55,425 nucleotides of DNA. Source: Bacteroidota bacterium. GTDB taxonomy: Bacteria > Bacteroidota > Ignavibacteria > Kryptoniales > JAKASW01. A model generated the notes under the pieces. That model saw nothing but the letters and a program-made list of their open reading frames with translations, did not search any database and was not told the DNA's origin. The position numbers were made by a program, and so were the translations under genes. This document shows, piece after piece, positions 18,287-27,853 of the stretch; position 1 is the stretch's first letter; every line of letters starts with the position of its first letter. The stretch covers positions 1 through 55,425 of the forward strand of contig JAMCQL010000017.1 in the NCBI GenBank assembly GCA_023381615.1, written 5' to 3'.

Positions 18287-21200
18287 TATTTCAACAGCGC
18301 CTTTACTCTGTTTATTTCCCGTTCTGCTCCGGCTACAAAAGTCGGGTCTGTGTTAGGCTTGTCCACAATTTTCTGGTACATCGCGATGGCTTCATTCGGC
18401 TTGTTCAATTTCTCGTAACATTTTCCCGCCATGTAATAAGCCTGCGCCGCCCAGTCGACCACCGGGTTTTGCGAAACAAGATAGGGGACATTGAGGAATT
18501 CCAGGATGGCATTAGGATAGTCGCCCTTGTCGTCATAGATCGCACCGATATAATAATGAAGTTCCGCCTGATAATCACGATTGGCTTCCTTGGTCAAATT
18601 CTGGAAGGTAAGCAATGCCTGATCGAAATATTTCAACTCCTCGTAGAGAATTCCGACTTTTATCCTTTTGTCCATGATCGACTTGTCGTCCGGAAACATC
18701 GCGATAAATTTCCTGTCGATATCGAGCGCACCGTCGTACATGCCGACGGATTCATACGAGCTGATGAGTCTGCTCATGGCATCGCGAAGTATCGTTCGAT
18801 CTACCAACGAATCCATGTAGATGGCGCGGAAATTGTCTATCGCATCCTGATATTTTTCCTGGGCGTAATAGATGTTGCCGAGTTCGAGATGCGCCTCCGG
18901 TGCGGCGGGGCTATCTGGAAATTTCGAGAGCAGGTCTTTCAATTTTGTCTGGGCTTTTGTGAGGTCTCCGACTTCCACGAAGATTCTTGCTTGATCGAGC
19001 ATTGCCGTCGGGTAAGCGCGCGTCTCATCGTAATCGCTCTTGACATCGTCGAGAAGTTTCTGAGCCTCGCTGTATTTCTTGCTGCGAATCAAATATTCGG
19101 CTTTGTCGACAAGGAATCGTGCCGGATATTCATCTCCGGCATCGGGATATGTCTTCTTGAATTTGGCGGCCTTCGCGTCTGCTGATTTGATATTGTCGGT
19201 CATGTAATCGATCTCGATCAATCTCGCCGCCGAAAAAGCACGCAGGGTATCCACCGATGCGGCATTCAATATCCTCTGGTAAATCTGCCCCGCGTTTTGA
19301 TAGTCGCCCATTCTGAAATATGTTTCGGCGGCGCTCACAAGCGCTCCGATGTCGTTCGATCCCGCTTTCTCAAAGAACGACGCGCTCATCCGCTTGTCGC
19401 CCAAAGATTTGTAAATGTTCCCAAGCTGCAAATAGGAGTCGGCGATCTGAGCGGAGTCGCGCGAGTTTGCCGCTGCATCTTTGAAAAGGTCTTTTGCCCG
19501 ATTGAAGTCCCCCGCTTTCAGTTTGCAGTATGCCATCTTATAAATGACGCTCGAAGGAGTCTTGTGCCAGAGTTCGTCTTCGCCGATAGTTTTATAGATC
19601 GAATAGGCTGTGTCGTAACGGTCGGTCGTATAGAGGTAATCCGCCAACTGCATTGCTACATCGTCTTTGTAAGTCGAAGGCACAAGTTCCTGCAATAGTT
19701 CCAAATAAGCCTGTTCGGCATCAACATTCATCTTTTTCAACAGCCCGGCGTAAAGAAGCTGGCCTTCATCCAAAAACTTCTTGGGCGGCTGGGTACTGAA
19801 AAGGTTTTCGAGAGTTGTCTTGGCATCGTTCAAAGAATCGATCGCGATCTCGGATTGTGCAAGTATCAGCTGAGCTTCCGGCAAAGAATCCGCGAGCGCG
19901 GCTTGAGCGATCGCGTCGTGGTAAGCGCCGGTGTTGTACAATGTTTTCGCCAAAATATAGTAAACATTCGATGCAAAACTTGAATTCGGAAAACGCTTGA
20001 GGAAACTGAGAGCAGAATTTTCCGCAGCGACAGAATCGCCGGAGGCATCCTGTGACTCTATGACTTTCAACAGCGACCTTTCGGAAATCGAATCATTAAA
20101 AATGCCTGAAGAAAGTTTCTTGTAAATCGAATAGCTCCTCGAATTCTCGTCAACTTTCCCGCCGGACATCTTCTCAAGTGTCCCCGCAAGCAAGTATTGT
20201 GCGACTCTCATCGTGTCGCCGGTTGAAATAGAAGCGAGCTGCTCATAAACCCTGGCGGCTTTGCTGTAATCCTTCAACTCGTTTTCGAAAAGACTGCCGA
20301 GCTGCATCATTGCATTGCTTCTGCCGGTAGAAGACAAGCCCTGCTCAAGAAGTATATCTGCCAAACTGACGACCGCATCGTGGTAATTGACATCTTTAAA
20401 ATTCAAAATATAGTTCGATGCGCTGTCGGCGGCGGCGGCGTAATCCGACTCGGGATATTTGTTGACAAGCTCTTGATAATCATTGACGGCGTTTCCGTAA
20501 TTCCCTGTGCTCTCTTCCGAACGCGCCCTATAAAACAAGAAAGCATCAGCTCTGGTTTTCAAAGCATCTTCGTACTGTGAAAATGTTTTCCTGATTTTTT
20601 CACCGTTCTTAAGAAATTGGTCATCTATGTTCAACAACCCTACGACGCTTTTTGCCTTTGGAGTTTTCGAATGCACGATTGACAGCGCGAGGAGAGAATC
20701 GGCAAGCCGCATCTTCCCTGCCCGGAAAGCAAGCTCCGCGTACAGGCTTAATGTCGGTTCAGTCGCGTCGCTTGCGGGCAAGTTCTTGAGAAGTGAGAGG
20801 CCATCCAAGTATTTGTTCTTCGTGTTAAGAAGCGAAGCTATTCTTATTCTGTATTTAGCCGGCAAAGTTTTTAGCTTGCTGAACCGGTTCTTGAACGACG
20901 CATTGTCCCCAAGTCCGAGCTCGGCATATCCTTTTTCGTACTCGAGCTTCCCGGCCTGAGCCGATGTTAAATTAGAAACATCAATCTGTTTTGCGCGTTG
21001 AAGCGCGAGCGTAAAATTTCCTGCATCGAGGTCTATCTCGATGCTTTCGAGAAGCGCGTCAAAACTCTGCGGCGCAATGTTAAGCTGGGACGCATCGTCG
21101 AAATATTTCCCGGCTTGCAGCGGCATTCCGCGCATCATGTTCAACTTGCCGAGCGCAAGAAGCCCCATCACGCGCACGGAATCATTATCGGTGGCGAGAA

Positions 21201-21798
21201 GCGCCTTGTATTGGTTTTCTGCCTTCAGCAAGTGTCCGGAATTGAAATATAAATTTCCAAGCTGCAGCGTCGCGTCAAAGTAGCTTGACGTGGTGGAATA
21301 ATCCTGCACAACGGTCAGAAGAGAAATTTCGGCGCGGGCGGTGTCGTGGGCTAATTCAAAATACTTTGCCGCTTTGAGAAGCGCGTCGGGAGCTCTAAGA
21401 TCTTTCGGATAAAAAACTCTAAGCCTTTCATAAGACAGGCCGGCATTTGCGTAGTCGTCAACTTTTGCATACGACTCGCCTGCGTTCACCCAAGCGGTCG
21501 GCGCGAGCGGATCGTTTGGGAACTGCACCGCAAAAGTCTGGAAATTATTCGCCGCGTTTGAAAACTTGTTCTGGTCGAACTGCGACATAGCCAGATAATA
21601 CCTTGCCTGCCCAGCGGACGGAGAAGTCGGATATTGCTGGAGAAACTTGCTGAATTGTTCTTCTGCAAGATCGTACATCTTATTCTTGAACAACTCGAGT
21701 CCGAATTTTAGATCGGAGTCAACTTGAGTATCCTGCGCGAAAGACACAGAAGTCGCAGCCAGGAGAATAATCGATGCTATAGCTATTTTTTTCAACAT
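18286..21798 (-). CDS. Large secreted TPR-repeat protein
   Basis: About 1170 aa. The start at 21798 (MLKKIAIASIILLAATSVSFAQ) gives a clean signal peptide; the longer frame upstream runs into a REP-like palindrome and is not credible. The whole mature protein is tetratricopeptide repeats of the YbgF/BamD type (for example YDLAEEQFSKFLQQYPTSP, YQNAGQIYQRILNAAS, YQDAIDNFRAIYMDS, PNEAIAMYQKIVDK). It is likely a periplasmic scaffold. It is the first gene of the operon leading to obg. The partner is unknown; large TPR proteins of this build occur widely in Ignavibacteria and Chlorobi. Confidence 0.82.
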
Positions 21799-21850
21799 GA
21801 TTAAATATAAAGAGTTAAGCAGGAATGAGAAAGGGATTTGCAAAAACATA

Positions 21851-21905
21851 CGTCGAACTTCAGTTCGGCTGTCCTCCATCTTGACGAGATGAATCTCGTC
21901 CTACA
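21851..21905. repeat. Family D (REP-like) repeat, copy 1
   Basis: Two small hairpins in series: GTCGAACTTCAGTTCGGC and GACGAGATGAATCTCGTC. It lies at the 3' edge of the broken REP-associated transposase and upstream of the TPR gene. Confidence 0.75.
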
Positions 21906-22603
21906 TCAAATCTATCATGCCCGGTTTGCAATAGGTCCACTCCCATTCCTTCCAAGAGTTGACAAGACCCGCTTTCACCGGATTATTCAAAACGTACCAA
22001 ATGGTTCGCTCAAGCTCTTGGCTACTTCGGATGACGTGATCATAACTCTCGTGTTGCCAGAAAGCACCGGAGCGATAAAGCAAGTCGTTGCAAATTCGAG
22101 CAGTGGCTCCCTTAATGAGTCTTAGAAGGTTGGTCACAGGAAATGTAGTAGGTCGAGTTTCAGCTCGACCGTTCTCCTCTGCAGGAGATGAATCTTGTCT
22201 TACAAGCTTAAACACTACATGAACATGATTCGGCATTATAGAATACGCCAGCAAGTCACACGCTTTTCCATCCCGGCAATGGAGATCTTCTTTCACAGTT
22301 ATAGCAATTTGCGGCTGTTTAAGCCATGTCGGCCCAAAGGTCCCTCAATCTAATAAGGCATCGAACTTCTTGAAATAGGTCCAGTCGTGTTCATTGAGGA
22401 GACGTTCTTTTTCCTTCTCATCCTTGATCCTCTCCAGTCGCCGCCTCGCTTTCATTTCGAAGTTCTTCAACCACTTCTTTCGGCAGCGACCCTGCCAGCC
22501 GAAAAACAACATGATACGTAGCCCCTGGTGGATGCCAATGAGGCAAATGCCGATGGTAAAATATCTTTTGTTCATTCATGAAAATCCATGCGATGTAGTT
22601 CAA
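21901..22603 (-). pseudogene. REP-associated tyrosine transposase (RAYT), broken
   Basis: A single-domain Y1/HUH transposase related to IS200/IS605 TnpA that is linked to REP palindromes. The N-terminal part (22418-22603) reads PPGATYHVVFRLAGSLPKEV; it continues after a frameshift near 22450 in another frame (RLERIKDEKEKERLLNEHDW), then meets an in-frame stop (22345-22347), then resumes in the same frame with PTWLKQPQIAI, the HUH motif in SIMPNHVHVVFKL, and the tail TIWYVLNNPVKAGLV. A REP-like copy is embedded at 22148-22203. Inactive unless the breaks are recoded or are errors. Confidence 0.82.
22148..22203. repeat. Family D (REP-like) repeat inside the RAYT gene
   Basis: GTCGAGTTTCAGCTCGAC and GGAGATGAATCTTGTCTTAC correspond to both hairpins of the intergenic copies. 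On the coding strand it is read as RQDSSPAEENGRAETRPT between KLV and the helix PVTNLLRLIKG, that is, as an in-frame insert just after the HUH motif. Confidence 0.72.
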
Positions 22604-22706
22604 CTACCTCCATCTTGACGAGATGAATCTCGTCCTACGTCAAAACGTGCGTCGAACTTTAGTTCGACTGTCCTCCTCCTGACGAGATGAATCTCGTCCT
22701 ACGTCA
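22597..22706. repeat. Family D (REP-like) repeats, two tandem copies
   Basis: Two copies (about 22597-22643 and 22648-22706), each ending GACGAGATGAATCTCGTCCTACGTC-like, in the same orientation as 21851-21905. The second copy runs up to the sdhB stop codon, so it also forms the 3' end of the sdh mRNA. Confidence 0.75.
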
Positions 22707-23411
22707 CATCTCCCGTTCAGCGAGACGCTTCTTCAACTGTGAAATGTGCCACGTCAGGTTTATCTCCTTCGGGCACGCTTCGACACAATTGAAGATCGTG
22801 TGACATCTCCAGATTCCATCCGGAGTATCGATCACATCTAACCGATCGTCAGCTGCATCGTCGCGAGTGTCGAAGGCGAACCTGTAAGCTTTCAAGAGCG
22901 CTGCCGGACCGATGTAATTGCCGTCGGACCATGTTGACGGGCACGAAGTTGTACAGCAAGCGCAGAGGATGCATTTTGCAGATTCAAATAATTTCTCGGC
23001 GTCTTCATTGCTTTGCAGCCGCTCATTCTCAGGAGGCGGTGCATTGCTGGTGAGGTACGGCTTCACAGCTTCGTACTTCTTGTAGAAATCAGACATATCG
23101 ACAATGAGGTCTTTGATTATCGCCATCGAAGGAAGCGGCTCGATCACGATCGGCTTCCTGTAATTCACGTCTCTCAGAAGAGTTGAGCACGCAAGCCTGT
23201 TCCTGCCGTTGATTCTGATTCCGTCGGAACCGCAAACGCCGTGCGCGCATGAGCGGCGAAACGCAAGTGTACCATCATATTGCCATTTCACACGATGAAG
23301 GATATCAAGAATTCTTTCTTTGTCGTCGTCAACTTCCAACGAAAATTCCTGGTAATAAGGCTCACTGTCTTTTTCGGGATTGTATCTTTGTATACGCAGA
23401 GTGACTTTCAT
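22704..23411 (-). CDS. sdhB: Succinate dehydrogenase/fumarate reductase iron-sulfur subunit
   Basis: About 235 aa from ATG 23411 (MKVTLRIQRYNPEKD), 16 bases after sdhA and with GGAAAGCGGA upstream; the longer TTG frame overlaps sdhA and is rejected. The N-terminal ferredoxin domain has the [2Fe-2S] ligands CAHGVCGSDGIRINGRNRLAC. The C-terminal domain has CILCACCTTSCP and CHTIFNCVEACPKEI for the [4Fe-4S] and [3Fe-4S] clusters. It passes electrons from the flavoprotein to the quinone site. Confidence 0.95.
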   Translation of the reverse strand: MKVTLRIQRYNPEKDSEPYYQEFSLEVDDDKERILDILHRVKWQYDGTLAFRRSCAHGVCGSDGIRINGRNRLACSTLLRDVNYRKPIVIEPLPSMAIIKDLIVDMSDFYKKYEAVKPYLTSNAPPPENERLQSNEDAEKLFESAKCILCACCTTSCPSTWSDGNYIGPAALLKAYRFAFDTRDDAADDRLDVIDTPDGIWRCHTIFNCVEACPKEINLTWHISQLKKRLAEREM

Positions 23412-23427
23412 TTTTTCCGCTTTCCTT

Positions 23428-25224
23428 TCAATACTTTCTTTCTTTCGGCTGGAAACGCGTGATGGAAACCGGTTTGTAATCCACTTTCGGTGCTCCATCC
23501 GTTTTATAGATAAGAGTGTGCTTGAGCCAATTCTTATCGTCCCTGTTCGGGAAATCTTCACGTGAATGCGCGCCTCTGGATTCTTGTCTGACCAAAGCGC
23601 CGTAGATGATCGGCTCGGCTGTGTCAATCAAGTTTCCGAGTTCGATCGCCTCCATCAAATCAGTATTGAAGACTTTCCCTTTATCGTCGATCGAGACTTC
23701 CTGGTAACGTTCTCGCAGGCTCTTTATCTCAGAAGTCATCTCTTTCAGATCTTTTTCGTTCCTGAAAATTCCCACCTTCTCCATCATCTTTTCCTGAAGC
23801 TCCATGCGAAGGGCACCAACCTTTTCTTTCCCTTTCGAGTTCATTATTCTGTCTATCGTGGAAACAGTCCTCTCGGCCGCATCGTTCGGAAGCGGGGCAA
23901 AGTCTGTGTCCTTGATAAACTTAGCAATCGCTTTCCCACCTCTTCGGCCAAAAACGATGATGTCGAGAAGTGAGTTTGTTCCTAAACGATTCCCGCCATG
24001 TACCGACACGCAAGCGGCTTCGCCGGCGGCGTACAATCCCGGTACTTTCGTGCTCTTCTTATCTTTGATCACTTCCCCGTCCACGGTCGTCGGAATTCCA
24101 CCCATCGCATAGTGTGCTGTAGGCTGTACTGGAATTGGCTCTTTGGTCGGCTCGACACCGAGATAAGTTCGCGCAAAACCGGTTATCTCCGGAAGCTTGT
24201 CATCAATCACTTCTTTCGGCAAATGAGTTACATCGAGTTGGACGTAATACGTTCCGTCGCTCCCCTTGAATCCGCGTCCTTCACGGATCTCCGTGAGAAT
24301 TGCGCGCGACACCATATCTCTCGGCGCAAGGTCTTTTACGGTCGGCGCGTAGCGTTCCATGAAACGCTCGCCTTTATTGTTCAACAGTATTCCGCCTTCG
24401 CCGCGAGCCGCCTCTGAAATGAGAATTCCTAATTTCCACAAGCCTGTCGGATGAAACTGAACAAATTCCATATCTTCAAGGGGCAAGCCGTTGTTGTAAA
24501 CAAATGCAAAGCCGTCGCCTGTACCGACATGAGCATTGGAAGTAATTCTGAAAATTCTGCCGTAACCGCCGGTCGCAAGCATTACTGCCTTCGCATGGAA
24601 AACGTGCACTTCGCTCGTCGCGATGTCGAGCGCAACGAGTCCGACACAGACATTTCCCTGTCCAGAGGATCTCGACGAGTCAAGTCGTTGACCTGCGGAC
24701 ATGATCAAATCGGTAACAAAATATTCCGAGAAGAACTGGACCTTTTGCTTTAAGCAATTTTCATAAAGCGTATGGAGCATGACGTGGCCCGTGCGATCTG
24801 CGGAGTAGCACGAACGCTTCACCGCAACCCGCTTTGAATCCGGGTCATTCGGATTTTCCGGTCGCGTGTGCCCGCCAAACCTGCGCTGTGCAATTTTACC
24901 TTCGGGAGTCCGCGAAAAAGGCATTCCCATGTGTTCAAGTTCTATGACAGCGCGAATCGCGTCTTTGGTCATTATTTCAATCGCATCCTGATCCCCCAAA
25001 TAATCGCTTCCCTTCACTGTATCGAACATGTGCCATTCCCAGCTATCCTCCTCTTCATTTCCGAGAGCTGCTCCGACTCCGCCCTGTGCGGCTCCCGTAT
25101 GCGAGCGAGTCGGAGATACTTTCGACAACACGGCACAGCTGAAGCCTTCGGGAATTTCAAGCGCCGCCCGAAGTCCCGCGCCTCCCGCACCGACTATTAA
25201 TACATCATATTGATGTTTGATCAT
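23428..25224 (-). CDS. sdhA: Succinate dehydrogenase/fumarate reductase flavoprotein, with a 13-residue palindrome insert
   Basis: About 598 aa. The FAD-binding GAGGAGLRAALEI is at the N-terminus. RSHTGAAQGGVGAALGN holds the His that binds FAD covalently. Substrate/active-site stretches are AARGEGGILLNNKGERFM, APRDMVSRAI, HGGNRLGTNSLLDI and ESRGAHSREDFPNRDD. ATG 25224 is preferred over GTG 25227 because AAGGA is 7 bases upstream. Residues 176-188 (SAGQRLDSSRSSG) are encoded by a 39-bp family A element and interrupt an otherwise normal loop (DLIM-QGNVCVGLVALD). The enzyme is presumably functional, since all catalytic motifs are intact. Confidence 0.95.
   Translation of the reverse strand: MIKHQYDVLIVGAGGAGLRAALEIPEGFSCAVLSKVSPTRSHTGAAQGGVGAALGNEEEDSWEWHMFDTVKGSDYLGDQDAIEIMTKDAIRAVIELEHMGMPFSRTPEGKIAQRRFGGHTRPENPNDPDSKRVAVKRSCYSADRTGHVMLHTLYENCLKQKVQFFSEYFVTDLIMSAGQRLDSSRSSGQGNVCVGLVALDIATSEVHVFHAKAVMLATGGYGRIFRITSNAHVGTGDGFAFVYNNGLPLEDMEFVQFHPTGLWKLGILISEAARGEGGILLNNKGERFMERYAPTVKDLAPRDMVSRAILTEIREGRGFKGSDGTYYVQLDVTHLPKEVIDDKLPEITGFARTYLGVEPTKEPIPVQPTAHYAMGGIPTTVDGEVIKDKKSTKVPGLYAAGEAACVSVHGGNRLGTNSLLDIIVFGRRGGKAIAKFIKDTDFAPLPNDAAERTVSTIDRIMNSKGKEKVGALRMELQEKMMEKVGIFRNEKDLKEMTSEIKSLRERYQEVSIDDKGKVFNTDLMEAIELGNLIDTAEPIIYGALVRQESRGAHSREDFPNRDDKNWLKHTLIYKTDGAPKVDYKPVSITRFQPKERKY
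24661..24699. repeat. Family A palindromic element, 39 bp, inside sdhA
   Basis: On the coding strand it begins TCCGCAGGTCAACGACTTGA and ends CTCGTCGAGATCCTCTGGA. It matches the intergenic 34-bp copy at 4584-4617 apart from 5 extra central bases and about two changes. It is exactly 13 codons, in frame. Confidence 0.9.
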
Positions 25225-25242
25225 CACAATTTCCTTTTCATT

Positions 25243-25593
25243 TTAAAACGAAAGAATAGTGTTCACACCGAGAACCCAGAAAGCAATTCCCGACAGGATG
25301 ATGATTCCGTAAATTGTCAAACTGACAGCCGGCTTTAATTCGTAGTCGCGGAAAATTCCCCACGTCCCGTTCAAGCCGTGCCACAATCCGACGGTGATAA
25401 ATGTAAGGTCGAACATTTTCCAAAACGGGTGATGCATTCTTTCGAGAACTGCGGAGTATGTGTGGCCGCTCGCCGGATCGGCATGCATGATGAAGTAATG
25501 TCCGATTACAACAACGACGAGTAGAATACCTGTGATTCTTTGAAGTACCCAGCCCGGTGCACCGCTTCCGCGTGAACCTGTATGCTTATACAT
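25243..25593 (-). CDS. sdhD: Succinate dehydrogenase membrane anchor subunit D
   Basis: A 116-aa protein with three hydrophobic segments (ITGILLVVVVIGHYFIM, MFDLTFITVGLWHGLNG, AVSLTIYGIIILSGIAFWVL). The His in VVIGHYFIMH and the one in GLWHGLNG are in positions used for heme ligation in this family. It ends 18 bases before sdhA and starts 8 bases after sdhC. It helps form the quinone site and anchors SdhAB. Confidence 0.85.
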   Translation of the reverse strand: MYKHTGSRGSGAPGWVLQRITGILLVVVVIGHYFIMHADPASGHTYSAVLERMHHPFWKMFDLTFITVGLWHGLNGTWGIFRDYELKPAVSLTIYGIIILSGIAFWVLGVNTILSF

Positions 25594-25601
25594 TTTTCAC
25601 C

Positions 25602-26018
25602 TCACCTTATTGAAGCAAACATGTTGGTAATCGGTTCCCTGAACATGAGGAAACCCATTCCGATAAAGAGAACAATTCCGAGTCCGTAAACTACGGTCAG
25701 AATTTTCTTGTGATATCTCGCTCCGTTTGCCCAATCAACTAAAACAATTCTGATTCCGTTGAAGGCGTGATAAATGACGAGCGAAAACAAAAGCCACTCA
25801 AGAACCTTGAAGACCGGTGTGGTAAAAAGTTTCATCTCATCATCGAACGCCTTTGCGCCTTTGGTGAGCGAAGTCAGCGCGATGATGTGCAAATAGATAT
25901 ACGCGGTGAGACCAAGTCCGGTGATGCGATGAAGAATCCACGCCCAGCTTCCACTTTGTTTGGTATACTTAAGATTAGTTTTAAGCCATCCTTCGGGTGG
26001 TTTAGGTTGGTAAGCCAT
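25602..26018 (-). CDS. sdhC: Succinate dehydrogenase cytochrome b556 subunit C
   Basis: About 138 aa from ATG 26018 (MAYQPKPPEGWLK), which has AAGGAG 7 bases upstream. Features: SGSWAWILHRITGLGLTAYIYLHI, with the Arg/His pair typical of SdhC, then VLEWLLFSLVIYHAFNGIRIVLVDW and a third helix VVYGLGIVLFIGMGFLMF. It is the first gene of sdhCDAB. Reverse (fumarate reductase) function cannot be excluded from sequence alone. Confidence 0.88.
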   Translation of the reverse strand: MAYQPKPPEGWLKTNLKYTKQSGSWAWILHRITGLGLTAYIYLHIIALTSLTKGAKAFDDEMKLFTTPVFKVLEWLLFSLVIYHAFNGIRIVLVDWANGARYHKKILTVVYGLGIVLFIGMGFLMFREPITNMFASIR

Positions 26019-26192
26019 TGTCATCTCCTTTTGAAGATTGATTCTGGAAAAGTTAAGTAAGCGCCCCTTTTTATGCAACGAACATAAATTTACAGACATC
26101 CAATCTCATTTGTGCTACACAAAATTAGAGGACCATCTTCTGTAACTCTTCGAGAACATTTCAACCGGCCAACTCTATCAGCCTATTGAATT

Positions 26193-26303
26193 ACCTCGCC
26201 GCTTGCGGCGAGGTATCCTGTCATGCCCGAACGTTTCTATCGGGCATCCACAAATAGATTCCCGCTGAGAACATAAGGGAATGACAACGCCGCGAGCGGC
26301 GGG
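26193..26303. repeat. Cluster of short palindromes between sdhC and the DUF5723 gene
   Basis: ACCTCGCCGCTTGCGGCGAGGT (26193-26214) has a 10-bp arm. ATGCCCGA...TCGGGCAT is at 26223-26247, and CGCCGCGAGCGGCG near 26288-26301. They sit 3' of the DUF5723 gene and upstream of sdhC, so they may end that transcript. No gene is seen between 26019 and 26363. Confidence 0.55.
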
Positions 26304-26363
26304 GAATCAAACCCGGTAGAGATTGAAGAAGATGCGCTTAAGAAAGTCTATAGATTATCGCAG

Positions 26364-27842
26364 TCAGAATCTGAACTTGGCAACGCTGAGCACAATGGAA
26401 ACACTCTTCGCAGCGTATGGTGCAACCACTGCATTGAACGTTCCGACTCCCAAATCGATATCCCAGAATGGCAGATCGATTCCAAAGCCCAGAGACCACC
26501 TGAATCCGAAAGCACCGCCAAAGCCAAGTCCGGTTCTGATTGGCAAGATCCCTATCGGCTTCCATTCTGCACCGAGAATAAATTCAGGATTTGTCGAGTT
26601 GTTGAAAGATTTGTTCAACCCTTGATGGTAATCCACGCCAACTAACAGTTGGCCCGGAATCATCGGGAAAAGTTCGTCGAGCTGAACAGAAGCGCCGAGG
26701 TTGAACTTGGTCGGAAGGGATGTCGAAAAATTCGAACCGGCTTGATCTTTGTTTTTGAAATAATCGTTAAAAGCATTTTTTAAACTGTCAAGGTTACTTG
26801 TCGCATTTGGAACATTGTTAGGCGCAGGAGAAAAGCCTGCAAAAGTAAAGGACGTGTCGCCCGTTGTGGTGACCACATTTTTAGACCAGGAAATTGAACC
26901 TATGTCGGTGAAACTTGCTCCGACTTTGATGAATCCCATAATTCTTGCCGACGCGCCAAGGTCGAAGCCGAAACCCGTGCCGGCAGGGCTAAGCGGATCA
27001 AAATTGACGACAGTGTCTCCGACCGCACTTTTCGCGGACTTGGAGATGACGTTACTGATCAAACCGGCTCTTGTGCCGTTAAATCCCATATTTACGGTAT
27101 AAGCATAGTTCGTCGAGTCAGTGTAAAGCGAAGTATTCGTGCTCCGCATGAAAGCGTAGCTAAATCCAGTCACATATTTTACGCCGGCGCCGAATGAAAA
27201 ATCGTTGGCAATTTCCTTTGGGACAAAAACCATATGCGGAATTTTCATGGCGTAATCCACATTATAACTTCTATACCACCACGATTTTGCCCCCATGTCA
27301 TTCCAGGAAATAGTCGAGCCGGGTGGATTCCCATTTAACGGGAATAAGATAGAATTCGGAAGCGAAATTTTTCCTCCGATTTTTTCATCTATCGAAACGC
27401 TAACACCGTAGTTGGCGCCTCTAACTGACACAGCAAGAACTCGGATATCGGTATTAAAGCGCACGTTCCCCACACCGTCTGGGAATGCATCGAGGATTTT
27501 CTGCTTGTCCGACGGGGTGAGAAATGTGCCTATGTTATTTCCTGCGCTGTCTGTTTGACCGGTCCCGGTAAAATAATCGTTATAAAGCTGCAAACTAAGA
27601 AAATCCGAACCGACGCTCACACTAATCGGCGCAAACTCGATGACAACATTCCCCCTAGAAAGCGCTGCCAAGTTTGCGGGATTCGTTCCTATTGCATCGA
27701 CGTCGGTTGAAATCGAAGTTGACAGACCGCCGAGAGAAATCAGCCTGCCGCTGGCTATCTGCTGAGCGTTCGCATCCAGGAGCGGCAGCAGAAAGAGAAC
27801 TGAAAGAGCTATTATCTTTTTTCCGAAGGATCCTTTGGACAT
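26364..27842 (-). CDS. DUF5723-like outer-membrane beta-barrel protein
   Basis: About 492 aa. Signal peptide MSKGSFGKKIIALSVLFLLPLLDANAQ. The mature start QIASGRLISLGGLSTSIS, then DVDAIGTNPANLA, resembles the PorV/FadL-type N-terminus (family DUF5723/UPF0164-like). The end is the alternating pattern RTGLGFGGAFGFRWSLGFGIDLPF, finishing in SIVLSVAKFRF, a typical outer-membrane barrel end. ATG 27842 is chosen over 27857; both are near the stop of the upstream lipoprotein gene (27854-27856), so it is coupled. Codons 2-7 (SKGSFG) are an 18-bp family A core. Confidence 0.72.
   Translation of the reverse strand: MSKGSFGKKIIALSVLFLLPLLDANAQQIASGRLISLGGLSTSISTDVDAIGTNPANLAALSRGNVVIEFAPISVSVGSDFLSLQLYNDYFTGTGQTDSAGNNIGTFLTPSDKQKILDAFPDGVGNVRFNTDIRVLAVSVRGANYGVSVSIDEKIGGKISLPNSILFPLNGNPPGSTISWNDMGAKSWWYRSYNVDYAMKIPHMVFVPKEIANDFSFGAGVKYVTGFSYAFMRSTNTSLYTDSTNYAYTVNMGFNGTRAGLISNVISKSAKSAVGDTVVNFDPLSPAGTGFGFDLGASARIMGFIKVGASFTDIGSISWSKNVVTTTGDTSFTFAGFSPAPNNVPNATSNLDSLKNAFNDYFKNKDQAGSNFSTSLPTKFNLGASVQLDELFPMIPGQLLVGVDYHQGLNKSFNNSTNPEFILGAEWKPIGILPIRTGLGFGGAFGFRWSLGFGIDLPFWDIDLGVGTFNAVVAPYAAKSVSIVLSVAKFRF
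27822..27839. repeat. Family A core, 18 bp, directly after a start codon
   Basis: Coding strand TCCAAAGGATCCTTCGGA, codons 2-7 of the DUF5723 gene. The same 18-mer, read on the other strand, stands just before the ATG at 48078. Confidence 0.8.
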
Positions 27843-27853
27843 GTCGCCTCTCC

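Noticed and set aside
21799..21879. N-terminal extension of the large TPR protein
   Set aside because: It reads into the REP-like palindrome; the signal peptide starts at 21798.
23412..23627. N-terminal extension of sdhB
   Set aside because: It would overlap sdhA by 200 bases; the conserved domain begins at 23411 with a good ribosome-binding site.
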